DNA of 64,000 bases from an uncultured Lachnospiraceae bacterium. Lineage in GTDB: Bacteria; Bacillota; Clostridia; Lachnospirales; Lachnospiraceae. Position 1 is the stretch's first letter. The number at the start of each line of letters is the position of its first letter. A program made the translations under genes and the position numbers. The stretch lies in assembly GCA_947626745.1 (NCBI GenBank), contig CANQTF010000004.1, positions 62,001-126,000 of the forward strand. Direction: 5' to 3'. The notes under the pieces are model-generated. The model saw nothing but the letters and a program-made list of their open reading frames with translations. It had not been told where the DNA came from and did no database searches. Shown piece by piece: positions 16,509 to 25,032 of this stretch.

Positions 16509-17843
16509 CTAATGGCCGAGCATCTCCTCGATGAAGATCCCGTAGCCTTTGGCGGAATCCTGCACGAGCACATGGGTCACGGCGCCGGCCAGCTTGCCGT
16601 TCTGAATGATCGGGCTGCCGCTCATGCCCTGAATGATCCCGCCCGTCAGCGTCAGCAGCTCCTCGTCCACTACCTGTATGACGATCCCGCGGTTGACATT
16701 ATCGTGCTCCAGATTCACCTCTATGATCTCCACATCGTAAAATTCCGGCTCACCCGTGACGGAGCAGATGATCTGCGCCGGCCCCAGCTCTATCTCCTGT
16801 TTGAGGGCGATCGGGATCGGCTCATAGCGCGCAGCGTCTCCTTCTGCGTCGTACAGCCCGAAGATGCCCTCCGCCGTATTCTCCGTGATCTCTCCGATCA
16901 CATTGTCGCTGTCATATTCGATATAGCCGGTCAGCTCGCCCGGAGAGCCGTTGCTGCCTCTCGTGATGCCGACGATCTCGGTCCTGTACAGCGTGCCCTC
17001 CTCCAGATCCATCAGCGCCGAGGTGTCCACATCGTTGATGCCGTGTCCCAGCGCGCCGAACGTATTGTCACTGTCCCGGTAAGTCATCGTTCCGATGCCC
17101 TGCGCGTTGTCCCTGATCCAGATCCCCAGTTTCCTCTCCTGATTCCGATTGCTTTCCGGCTTTACCATAACGTCCGTTATTTCTTCATTCCGCTTTATGG
17201 TGAGGATCATGCTCTCCTCCTCGGACTCTTCCACCATTCTGATCAGCTGCTTTTTGTTCTCTATCTTCTCCCCGTCGATCTGCAGGATATAGTCTCCTTT
17301 CTGCAGGGCATACTTTGCGGGCGACACCTTCCTGCCCTCACTGTTCTCAAACTCGCCGATCCCGACGACGAGCACCCCGTCCGTCTTCACGTAGATGCCG
17401 ATCGGAATGCCCGACGGGATCAGCTCCTTGTCCTGAATGACTTCGATGTCCACGTTTTTATACGGAAGGACACCGAACAGCTTCAGATCCATTTGATAAG
17501 TATCGATTTCGTTCGCTCTGACCGTCACCGTATGTGTAAGATCCACATGAATGCTCCGCACGCTGCCGGACAGGCTCTCCGCCGCCTCGTCTCCGGCGGT
17601 CTGCGGCAGGGAAGACACCTGCGCGGCCATGTCCCCGGCGCGGTATATCTCACCGGACACGGGAACGTGAAAATCCAGCTCCTGCTCCACGCCCGCCCGG
17701 ATCTTGATCGTGGACGGTATCCTGTCCCAGTATGCAAAATAGATCGCCAGCGCCAGCGCCGTCACCGCCGCCGCAAGGATCGCACACAGAAATGCCCGGT
17801 AGATCCTTCTCTGTTCGCTTGTCATATCGATCGTTCTGTCCAA
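16509..17843 (-). CDS. spoIVB: SpoIVB peptidase (S55, PDZ-containing)
   Basis: SpoIVB is the forespore-secreted serine protease that triggers pro-SigmaK processing. Seen here are an N-terminal membrane anchor (about FLCAILAAAVTALALAIYFA), a PDZ region (SPAKYALQKGDYILQIDGEK) and the S55 catalytic part. The latter has GALGHGINDVDTSA (catalytic His) and GGIIQGMSGSPIIQNGKLAG (catalytic Ser). The proposed start is a TTG at 17843 preceded by GAGGAAGTGATAAA; the first ATG (17825) has no site. Length about 444 is normal. The gene is downstream of recN but a strong hairpin lies between them, so separate control is likely. No SigF/SigG promoter could be identified with certainty. Confidence 0.92.
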   Translation of the reverse strand: MDRTIDMTSEQRRIYRAFLCAILAAAVTALALAIYFAYWDRIPSTIKIRAGVEQELDFHVPVSGEIYRAGDMAAQVSSLPQTAGDEAAESLSGSVRSIHVDLTHTVTVRANEIDTYQMDLKLFGVLPYKNVDIEVIQDKELIPSGIPIGIYVKTDGVLVVGIGEFENSEGRKVSPAKYALQKGDYILQIDGEKIENKKQLIRMVEESEEESMILTIKRNEEITDVMVKPESNRNQERKLGIWIRDNAQGIGTMTYRDSDNTFGALGHGINDVDTSALMDLEEGTLYRTEIVGITRGSNGSPGELTGYIEYDSDNVIGEITENTAEGIFGLYDAEGDAARYEPIPIALKQEIELGPAQIICSVTGEPEFYDVEIIEVNLEHDNVNRGIVIQVVDEELLTLTGGIIQGMSGSPIIQNGKLAGAVTHVLVQDSAKGYGIFIEEMLGH

Positions 17844-17901
17844 TTTATCACTTCCTCGACTTTTCGTATCATGGCATTCCCGTCCGCCGAAGCGCATAGG
17901 A

Positions 17902-17930
17902 AAAGGACACACACAAAGCGTGTCCTTTCT
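17902..17930 (-). terminator. Terminator between recN and spoIVB
   Basis: On the minus strand AAAGGACAC and GTGTCCTTT pair around a 9-base loop, and the run continues TTTTCC. It lies about 30 bases after the recN stop, separating the housekeeping cluster from the sporulation pair spoIVB-spo0A. Confidence 0.8.
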
Positions 17931-17957
17931 AGTATGTGATAAATTTCAGGATTTCAT

Positions 17958-19640
17958 TTAGTATTGTTTTGTATTTCTTGCCAAATCTTTCATTTCTTTT
18001 GCATTGTCCCGGACCGCCTCGGTGATGCTTGCCCCGCCGAGCATACGCGCCAGCTCCCCGATGCTGCCGTCCTCGCCAAGCCGTCTGATGTCCGTGACGG
18101 ACCGCTCGTTCTCCACGCGCTTTTCGATGCAGAAATGGATATCCGCCATCGCCGCGATCTGCGCGAGGTGCGTGATGCAGATGATCTGGTGCGCCCGGCC
18201 GAGGAGCCCCAGCTTCTCGGACACCTTCCACGCCGTCTTACCGCTGATCCCCGTGTCGATCTCGTCGAATATCAGCGTCTCCGTCTCGTCCTTATCCGCG
18301 AGGACCGTCTTCAGGGCAAGCATGATACGCGAAAGCTCGCCGCCGCTCGCGACCTGGGACAGCTCCCGCAGCGCCTCGCCCGTGTTGGTGGAGATCAGGA
18401 ATACCGCCCGGTCATACCCGTTGCGGCTCATCGTCTCCTCATCGGATAACACCTGTATTTCAAATCTCACGTCGGCAAAATTCAGATCCACAAGCGCCTC
18501 CCGCATCTTCTTCGCCAGACTCGCCGCGCACTCCCGGCGGATATCGGCGATCCTGCCGCACAGGGCAAGCGCCTCGCCTCTCAGGCTTTCTGCCTGTTTT
18601 GTCAGCTTCTCGCGATAAGCGTCGTAATCCCTGTATTTTTCCAGCAGCCGGCCGGCCTTATCCCGATAAGCTAAGATCTCCTCTATCGTACCGCCGTACT
18701 TTGCCTTGAGATGATTGATCAGATTCAGCCGCCGTTCCGTGCGGTCGAACAGCTCTCCGTCAAATTCCAGTTCGGACAGATAATCCGCCGCCGCCCTGTT
18801 GTAATTGTTCAGAAGGTCGTCGATATCCAGAAGCTGCCGTTCGAGATCGGCCAGCTTCTCGTCATATGCCGAGACGGTGCGCAGCTCTCTCAGCGCCCGC
18901 CCGACATTCCCGCCGCTGCCGTTCTCCTCGTACCCGCACAGCGCATGGGCCGCCGTGACCGCCTCCTTGATCTTCTGTCCGTTGACGAGCTTCCGGTACG
19001 TGCTCTCCGCCTCGTCGTCCTCGCCCGGCGTCAGCGCGGCCTCGTCGATCTCCTGACACTCGAACTCCGCCAGCGCAGTCTCCTTCCGTCTCGTCTCCTC
19101 GTCCGCCTCGCTCGCGGCCAGCTCCTCCGTCACGCTGCGGTACCGCGCGTATATCTCTTTCAGCTCTTCCTTGCAGGGAAGCAGCTTCTCCCCCGCATAG
19201 GCATCTACGATCTCCAACTGTCTGCCGCTCTCCAGAAGCGACTGGTGTTCATGCTGCCCATGGATGTCGATCAGTACCGCCGCAAGCTGTTTGAGCTGTC
19301 TGGCCGTCACTGTCTCGCCGCACACCTTGCAGACGCTGCGTCCCTGCATGATCCTGCGCTGCAGGATCACCCGCCCGTCCTCCACGGGAAGCTCCAGCGC
19401 CCGCACCGCCGCAAGCTGCGCAGACTTGTCCACCTTGAATACCAGTTCCACGAGCGCGTACTCCGCGCCGGTGCGGATCATATCCTTGTCCGCCTTCGCG
19501 CCGAGCGCGAGATTGATAGAACCGATGATGATAGATTTGCCGGCTCCCGTCTCTCCGGTGAGGATATTCAGGCCCTCGCCGAACGTGACCTCTATCTCGT
19601 CGATAAGCGCCAGATTTTTCACGTGTAAACTCTCTAACAT
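17958..19640 (-). CDS. recN: DNA repair protein RecN
   Basis: RecN is an SMC-like ATPase acting early in double-strand break repair. The 560-residue length is typical. Walker A is ILTGETGAGKSIIIGSI, the ABC signature is ASGGELSRIMLALKTV, and Walker B is ETLIFDEIDTGISGKTA; a coiled coil occupies the middle. The final part GRAHQIICITHLAQIAAMAD matches the D-loop region of the family. It follows argR at 55 bases, in the conserved Clostridia order argR-recN. Confidence 0.96.
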   Translation of the reverse strand: MLESLHVKNLALIDEIEVTFGEGLNILTGETGAGKSIIIGSINLALGAKADKDMIRTGAEYALVELVFKVDKSAQLAAVRALELPVEDGRVILQRRIMQGRSVCKVCGETVTARQLKQLAAVLIDIHGQHEHQSLLESGRQLEIVDAYAGEKLLPCKEELKEIYARYRSVTEELAASEADEETRRKETALAEFECQEIDEAALTPGEDDEAESTYRKLVNGQKIKEAVTAAHALCGYEENGSGGNVGRALRELRTVSAYDEKLADLERQLLDIDDLLNNYNRAAADYLSELEFDGELFDRTERRLNLINHLKAKYGGTIEEILAYRDKAGRLLEKYRDYDAYREKLTKQAESLRGEALALCGRIADIRRECAASLAKKMREALVDLNFADVRFEIQVLSDEETMSRNGYDRAVFLISTNTGEALRELSQVASGGELSRIMLALKTVLADKDETETLIFDEIDTGISGKTAWKVSEKLGLLGRAHQIICITHLAQIAAMADIHFCIEKRVENERSVTDIRRLGEDGSIGELARMLGGASITEAVRDNAKEMKDLARNTKQY

Positions 19641-19695
19641 TTTTTCACCCCTTATGTATCCTCTCCGGGCATATCCGATGCCAAATACATAATGT

Positions 19696-20160
19696 TCAGT
19701 GTTCTATCATTTTTCCGATCCTGTCCATGACGGCCGCCGCCTTCTCCTCGCTCCGGGTAGCCATCATGATCGTGTTGTCGCCCGCGATACAGCCGACAAT
19801 CTCCTCTATCTTCAAGGCGTCCACCGCCGCCGCCACCGCCATGGCCATGCCGGAGACCGTCTTCATGACGAGCAGGTTCTGCGCGAGCGCCATGGAGACA
19901 TACCCCTCCTTAAGCACCCTGATGTACTTGTCTCCCAGATGCTCGTCGCTCTGCGCAAATGCCACATACTTCTGTCTGCCTTTGCCGGCCGGGATCTTGG
20001 ACAGCTGCAGCTCCCTGATGTCGCGGGAGACCGTCGCCTGTGTGACCTGAAAACCGGCCGCGCGCAGTCTGTCGGCCAGCTCCTCCTGCGTCTCGATCTC
20101 GTGCGTGTTTATCAGTTCTTCGATTTTTTCATGTCTCTGTTTCTTGATAGGATAGTTCAT
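19696..20160 (-). CDS. argR: Arginine repressor ArgR
   Basis: The 154-residue protein has the N-terminal winged helix (LINTHEIETQEELADRLRAA, then VTQATVSRDIRELQL) and a C-terminal oligomerisation domain with SGMAMAVAAAVDALKIEEIV and GCIAGDNTIMMATRSEE, the arginine-binding GDNT-type motif. ArgR represses arginine biosynthesis and can activate catabolism. The placement between nadK and recN is the usual Firmicutes arrangement and does not imply a target nearby. No ARG box was located here. Confidence 0.96.
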   Translation of the reverse strand: MNYPIKKQRHEKIEELINTHEIETQEELADRLRAAGFQVTQATVSRDIRELQLSKIPAGKGRQKYVAFAQSDEHLGDKYIRVLKEGYVSMALAQNLLVMKTVSGMAMAVAAAVDALKIEEIVGCIAGDNTIMMATRSEEKAAAVMDRIGKMIEH

Positions 20161-20179
20161 TTTCTCCGCCGTCTGTCTG

Positions 20180-21028
20180 CTATTCGCTCATTTTTTTGTG
20201 GAGGACCGACAGGAAACTCTCGGTGTTCAGTTTCAGTATCCCCGTGGTCCTTGCGGCCTTGCGCACCACGATGCTGTCTCCCGTGCTGAGCCCTATCTTA
20301 TGGCTGCCGTCAAAATTGGCCTCCACGGACTGCCGTCTGCCGTTTCGGCCTAACGGGATCTCGATCCTGACCTCGTCATCGGGCGACAGGACGATGCTTC
20401 TCGTGCTCAGCGTGTGGGAGCAGATAGGCGTCAGCAGAAGAAGGTTTGCCGAAGGCTCCACGACCGGGCCGCCCGCCGACATGTTGTAGCCGGTGGAGCC
20501 TGTGGGCGTCGCAACGATCATGCCGTCCGCGCTGAAGCTGTTTAAGAACTGCCCGTTGACGTAGATACAGAGCGTCAGGATCTGCAGCGAGCCGCGGCGC
20601 GATATGACGATATCGTTCAGCGCAAAATTCTCTTCCTCATAATCCTGCTTGTACACATTCCCTTCCAGCATCATGCGCTCTTCCCGCGCATAGGCGTCCG
20701 TCAGCAGCTTGTCTAACGCCGCCTCTATCCCGCCGATCTCCACCTCCGCCAGATAGCCCAGCGTGCCGAGATTGATGCCGAGGAGCGGGATATCCTTGTC
20801 CAGCATGGTGCGGGCAGCCCTGAGAAGCGTTCCGTCGCCGCCCAGCACCAGAGCGCACTGGGCCGTGGCTGCACTGTCGCCGCCCTTCGGCAGGGCGCTT
20901 TCCTCCAGCTCCTCGTCGTCCATGCAGACCACCGCGCCGCCGTGCGCCTCCAGATATTCCGTGATCCGTTTTGTATAGATGCCCTTCGGGTCTTTTCCCG
21001 CGTTGGCGATCACATAAAAATACTTCAT
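20180..21028 (-). CDS. nadK: NAD kinase
   Basis: The enzyme phosphorylates NAD to NADP. The start ATG (MKYFYVIANAGKDPKG) overlaps the tlyA stop as ATGA and has GGAAGG just upstream; the longer frame belongs to tlyA. Motifs are LVLGGDGTLLRAARTML (GGDG, catalytic Asp), GINLGTLGYLAEVE and PTGSTGYNMSAGGPVVEP. The protein of about 282 residues is of normal length. It is tightly coupled with tlyA and argR. Confidence 0.95.
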   Translation of the reverse strand: MKYFYVIANAGKDPKGIYTKRITEYLEAHGGAVVCMDDEELEESALPKGGDSAATAQCALVLGGDGTLLRAARTMLDKDIPLLGINLGTLGYLAEVEIGGIEAALDKLLTDAYAREERMMLEGNVYKQDYEEENFALNDIVISRRGSLQILTLCIYVNGQFLNSFSADGMIVATPTGSTGYNMSAGGPVVEPSANLLLLTPICSHTLSTRSIVLSPDDEVRIEIPLGRNGRRQSVEANFDGSHKIGLSTGDSIVVRKAARTTGILKLNTESFLSVLHKKMSE

Positions 21029-21930
21029 CCTTCCGTTTTTCCCTCGTCCAGCGCCGCATGCGCTTCCCGTATCACGCTGCACACCGGCGCTTCCATATCA
21101 CTGTCATGGGATCTGCCGCGCCCGCTCTCTTCCAGTCCGCGCAGCGCGCTCTCCGCCTCCTGCTCCGTCATGGCGGCTGTCTCCTCCGGTATCCCGGCCC
21201 GCTTTTCCAAGAAGAGCAGATACTCTATATTTCCCTCCGGCCCTTTGATCGGCGAGTAGGTGAGTCCGCCTATCTCGAAGCCGATCAGATCCGCATAGTC
21301 CACGATCCTGCGCACCACTTCCTCATGTACGCCGGGATCCCGCACAACGCCCTTTTTCCCGACCTTGTCCCTGCCGGCCTCAAACTGCGGTTTGATCAGG
21401 CAGACGATGTGCCCCGCCTCGCACATAAGCTCCCGCGCGGGAATGAGTATCTTGGTCAGCGAGATAAAAGAGACGTCGACGGACGCAAAGCCGATCCGCT
21501 CCCCGATATCTTCCGGCTTCACATAGCGGAAGTTCGTCTTCTCCATACAGACCACCCGCGGGTCGTTCCGAAGCTTCCACGCGAGCTGGCCGTGCCCCAC
21601 ATCTACGGCGTACACCTTCTCGGCCCCGTTCTGCAGCATACAGTCCGTGAAGCCTCCCGTGGAGGCGCCGATATCCATACAGACCTTATGCGCCGGCGTG
21701 ATCGGAAAAGACGACATCGCCTTCTCCAGCTTCAGGCCGCCGCGGCTCACGTATTTCAGCGCGCCGCCTTTCACCTCTATACGGATCTTCTCCTCGTCGA
21801 ACGTCGTCCCGGCCTTGTCCTCGCGCTGGCCGTCCACAAAGACGTTCCCCGCCATGAGGATCGCCTTCGCTTTCTCCCTCGACGGCGCAAATCCCTGCTT
21901 TACCAAGATCACGTCAAGTCTTTCCTTCAC
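21025..21930 (-). CDS. TlyA family rRNA (cytidine-2'-O)-methyltransferase
   Basis: TlyA-type enzymes methylate ribosomal RNA at a cytidine 2'-OH, and members have also been called hemolysin A. An S4 RNA-binding domain (ERLDVILVKQGFAPSREKAK) is followed by an FtsJ-like Rossmann fold. The SAM motif is VCMDIGASTGGFTDCMLQNG, with MSSFPITPAHK nearby and later FASVDVSFISLTKIL. The last residues ALDEGKTEG overlap nadK. Length 301 is slightly above the usual 270 because of the C-terminal tail. Substrate is inferred from the family. Confidence 0.9.
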   Translation of the reverse strand: MKERLDVILVKQGFAPSREKAKAILMAGNVFVDGQREDKAGTTFDEEKIRIEVKGGALKYVSRGGLKLEKAMSSFPITPAHKVCMDIGASTGGFTDCMLQNGAEKVYAVDVGHGQLAWKLRNDPRVVCMEKTNFRYVKPEDIGERIGFASVDVSFISLTKILIPARELMCEAGHIVCLIKPQFEAGRDKVGKKGVVRDPGVHEEVVRRIVDYADLIGFEIGGLTYSPIKGPEGNIEYLLFLEKRAGIPEETAAMTEQEAESALRGLEESGRGRSHDSDMEAPVCSVIREAHAALDEGKTEG

Positions 21931-21935
21931 AGGAT

Positions 21936-23840
21936 CTACCTCTTACTTTCGCTCTCCGCCGTTTCCTTCCGTATCCCGCACGCTTCACAGCAGTCCAGTA
22001 TCCTGTCCGTGATCGTCTCCGCGTCTATGCCGATCTCCCGCCGCAGGATATCCACGTTGCCGTGCTCCACGTACTCGTCCGGGATCGCGATATGCAGGAT
22101 CCGCACCGGCGCTTCGATACTGTCGACATAAGCCCTGACCTTCTCGCCGTAACCGCCGCTTAAGACATTCTCCTCCAGCGTCACGAGCAGCTTGTGGTTC
22201 TTACACCCCTCCTCGATCGCCTCCGTGTCGATAGGCTTGACGAATCTCGCGTTGGTGAGGGAGCACGCATAGCCGTTTCTTTTCAGCCGCTCCCTGACGT
22301 CGAGCGCGATCTTCACCATGCTTCCCACCGCCAGCAGGAGGATATCCTTCTCCTCGTAGACAGGCTCGCTCTTTCCATACTCGACGGGCGCGCGGTACTC
22401 CCGCAGCCCGTCAAACGCCTCGCCCCTCGGATAGCGGAGCGCGATCGGCATGCCCGACGCCACCGCGAATTTCAGCATATCGGACAACTCCCATTTATTC
22501 TTGGGCGCCATGATGTGCATATTCGGTATGGAGGAGAGGTAGGACAGATCAAAGATGCCCTGATGCGTCTCCCCGTCGCTCCCCACCAGACCGGCGCGGT
22601 CGATCGCAAAGACCACCGGCAGGTTCTGCAGACACACGTCGTGCAGGATCTGATCGTAGGCGCGCTGCAGGAAGGACGAGTAGATCGCCACGATCGGTTT
22701 CAGGCCGCCCGCCGCCAGACCGGCCGCGAACGTCACCGCGTGTTCCTCCGCGATGCCCACATCAAAAAACCGCTCGGGGTACATATTGCGGAAGCGCTTC
22801 AGCCCTGTGCCGTCCGGCATTGCCGCGGTGATCGCCACCACCTGCTCGTCGCGCTGCCCCAGCTTGCACATGACCGTGGAAAAGATATCCGTATAGTTCG
22901 CCTTGTTGTGCTGTCTCGTCGGCAGCCCCGTCTCGATATCAAAAGGCTCTGCGCCGTGAAACCGCGCAGGGTGCCGCTCCGCCGGCGCATAGCCCTTGCC
23001 CTTCTGGGTGATGACGTGGAGCAGGACCGCGCCGCGTATCTTTCTGGCTTCTTTCAGCATACGCACCATAGCCTGAATATTATGGCCGTCCACCGGCCCC
23101 AGGTAGGTGATCCCCATGTCCTCGAAGAACATGCCCGGCACAACGAGCTGCTTAAAACTGCTCTTGGCGCGCCTGATCTGGGACACGACCTTGTCCCCGT
23201 ACTTCGACTTGCCGTGCAGGGAGTTGTAGACGCCTTCCTTCAGCGCCAGATACATATCGGCCGTTCTGATATTGTTCAGGTATTTGGAGACGCCGCCCAC
23301 GTTCTCGGATATCGACATATTGTTATCGTTCAGCACGATGATGAAATTCGTCTCCAGACTGGAGGCATTGTTGAGCGCCTCGTATGCCATGCCGCCGGTC
23401 AGGGAGCCGTCCCCGATCACCGACACGATCGTATTCTTCCCGCCCTGAATGTCCCGCGCTTTCACCATGCCGAGCCCGGCGGAGATAGAAGTGGAACTGT
23501 GCCCCGTATCGAAGCAGTCGCAGTCGCTCTCCTTGCGTTTCGGGAAACCGCTCATGCCGCCGAACTTGCGCAGATTCGCAAAGCCCTCTCTCCTTCCCGT
23601 CAGGATCTTGTGCGTATAGGACTGATGCCCCACATCCCAGATCAGTTTATCCTCCGGCAGATTCAAGAACAGGTGTAATGCCATCGTCAGCTCCACCGCC
23701 CCCAGATTGGAGCCGAGATGCCCGCCCGTCTCGCTGATCGAGCGTATCAGGAATTCCCGGATCTCCTCCGCCAGCGCGCTGTAGTCCGACGGCGCGATCT
23801 TCTTGATATCGTTCGTCTTCTCTATCTTCTCCAAAAACAT
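21936..23840 (-). CDS. dxs: 1-deoxy-D-xylulose-5-phosphate synthase
   Basis: Dxs condenses pyruvate and glyceraldehyde-3-phosphate to DXP using ThDP, the first step of the MEP isoprenoid pathway. The 634-residue protein begins MFLEKIEKTNDIKKIAPSDY. The N-terminal GGHLGSNLGAVELTMALHLF, the ThDP motif GDGSLTGGMAYEALNNAS and the transketolase central part DVGIAEEHAVTFAAGLAAGG are clear. It stands in the classic xseA-xseB-ispA-dxs-tlyA cluster, so isoprenoid precursors and the prenyl synthase share a transcript. Confidence 0.96.
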   Translation of the reverse strand: MFLEKIEKTNDIKKIAPSDYSALAEEIREFLIRSISETGGHLGSNLGAVELTMALHLFLNLPEDKLIWDVGHQSYTHKILTGRREGFANLRKFGGMSGFPKRKESDCDCFDTGHSSTSISAGLGMVKARDIQGGKNTIVSVIGDGSLTGGMAYEALNNASSLETNFIIVLNDNNMSISENVGGVSKYLNNIRTADMYLALKEGVYNSLHGKSKYGDKVVSQIRRAKSSFKQLVVPGMFFEDMGITYLGPVDGHNIQAMVRMLKEARKIRGAVLLHVITQKGKGYAPAERHPARFHGAEPFDIETGLPTRQHNKANYTDIFSTVMCKLGQRDEQVVAITAAMPDGTGLKRFRNMYPERFFDVGIAEEHAVTFAAGLAAGGLKPIVAIYSSFLQRAYDQILHDVCLQNLPVVFAIDRAGLVGSDGETHQGIFDLSYLSSIPNMHIMAPKNKWELSDMLKFAVASGMPIALRYPRGEAFDGLREYRAPVEYGKSEPVYEEKDILLLAVGSMVKIALDVRERLKRNGYACSLTNARFVKPIDTEAIEEGCKNHKLLVTLEENVLSGGYGEKVRAYVDSIEAPVRILHIAIPDEYVEHGNVDILRREIGIDAETITDRILDCCEACGIRKETAESESKR

Positions 23841-23874
23841 CTTAATCCTCCACGCCTGTCCGGCTCATGAAAAA

Positions 23875-24783
23875 TTATTTCTCTCTGTAGATCAACTGCC
23901 TGACCAGTTCCTCCAAAAAGGGGCTGCGGTGCGAAAACGACGCCAAAATGCCGACCGCCTCCTCGGACAGCCGCCGCACCTCTTTCTTGGAGTCTTCCAG
24001 ACCGTGCAGGGCGACATAGGTCAGCTTATGGTTCTTCTCGTCGCTGCCGACCGGTTTTCCCAGTATCTCCGGACTGCCCGCCACGTCCAAGACATCGTCT
24101 TGGATCTGGAAGGCAAGTCCGATATTGTACGCGCATTTTTCAAGCCGCTCGATCTCTTCCCGGGACGCCCCCGCCAGCGCCGCCCCGATCATCATCGCCG
24201 CTTGGATCAGCGCCGCCGTCTTGTGTGCATGGATAAAGAGGAGCTGCCCGTCGGTCATATCCCGGTCCGCTTCCTCCGCCTCCAGATCGGCGCACTGGCC
24301 TCCGATCATGCCGTATATGCCGGCCTTCCTGCCCAGTATCCTGAGAGCGGACGCCATGCGCCTGTAATCCTCCGCCGTCTCGGCATAGTCGAAGGCCGCC
24401 GCCGCCGTCTCGAAAGCGTAGTTGAGAAGGCCGTCGCCCGCCAGTACCGCCATGCCCTCGCCGTACACCACATGGGTGGTTTTGCGCCCTCTGCGGTACT
24501 CGTCATTGTCCATAGCCGGCAGATCGTCGTGGACGAGGGAATAGTTGTGTATCATTTCAAGCGCCGCCATAAAGCAGGGCAGCGCCGGTATCTTGTCCGT
24601 ATCGTCAAAGAGCGCCGCGCTCTCCGCCATAAGCATCGGCCTGAGTCTCTTGCCGCCCGCCGTGACAGAATAATTCATGGCTTCTATCACCGTCTTCTGC
24701 CACCCTTCCTCCGCCGGAAGGAAATCCGCCAGTATCTTCTCGATCCGTTGTGTTCTGCCCTGCAGTTCTTCTTTAAAATTCAT
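23875..24783 (-). CDS. ispA: Polyprenyl (farnesyl/geranyl) diphosphate synthase
   Basis: The enzyme elongates allylic diphosphates with IPP. The first Asp-rich motif is SLVHDDLPAMDNDEYRRGR and the second is LAFQIQDDVLDVAGSP. GGKRLRPMLM and the substrate-binding MVxGQ-type stretch (MIGGQCADLE) are also present. Length 302 fits FPP synthases of Clostridia. The first bases overlap xseB by 11 and dxs follows at 34 bases. Product length is inferred from family and place. Confidence 0.94.
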   Translation of the reverse strand: MNFKEELQGRTQRIEKILADFLPAEEGWQKTVIEAMNYSVTAGGKRLRPMLMAESAALFDDTDKIPALPCFMAALEMIHNYSLVHDDLPAMDNDEYRRGRKTTHVVYGEGMAVLAGDGLLNYAFETAAAAFDYAETAEDYRRMASALRILGRKAGIYGMIGGQCADLEAEEADRDMTDGQLLFIHAHKTAALIQAAMMIGAALAGASREEIERLEKCAYNIGLAFQIQDDVLDVAGSPEILGKPVGSDEKNHKLTYVALHGLEDSKKEVRRLSEEAVGILASFSHRSPFLEELVRQLIYREK

Positions 24784-25027
24784 CTAAGCCACCGTCTTCG
24801 TTGATCTTGAGCACTTTCTTCTCCACCCTGTCGATCTTCTCGTTGCAGTAGCGCAGAAGCTCCATGCCCTTGTGATATTCCTCAAAGGACTCTTCCAGCG
24901 TGATCTCCTCGTCCTCCAGACGCGCGATCACATCCTCGATCTGCGCAAATGCAGCCTCGAGAGAGGGAGCCGGAGCTTCCGCCTCTTCCCCAAGCGTCCT
25001 GTCTTCTTCCCGTTCCTGTCCGTCCAT
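24773..25027 (-). CDS. xseB: Exodeoxyribonuclease VII small subunit
   Basis: The protein has about 84 residues. Family text is LEAAFAQIEDVIARLEDEEI, TLEESFEEYHKGMELLRYCN and KIDRVEKKVL. It forms the multi-copy regulatory part of exonuclease VII with XseA. The start used is MDGQEREEDR, with GGGGAGTGACGAAG upstream, five bases after the xseA stop. The extra 25 N-terminal residues are Glu-rich. Confidence 0.94.
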   Translation of the reverse strand: MDGQEREEDRTLGEEAEAPAPSLEAAFAQIEDVIARLEDEEITLEESFEEYHKGMELLRYCNEKIDRVEKKVLKINEDGGLDEF

Positions 25028-25032
25028 CTTCG

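Noticed and set aside
16509..17939. Possible receiver domain of Spo0A in another frame upstream
   Set aside because: The upstream sequence encodes the conserved C-terminus of SpoIVB; no receiver motif is found in any frame.
22194..23678. Plus-strand open frame opposite dxs
   Set aside because: It has no motif and lies fully opposite a typical Dxs.
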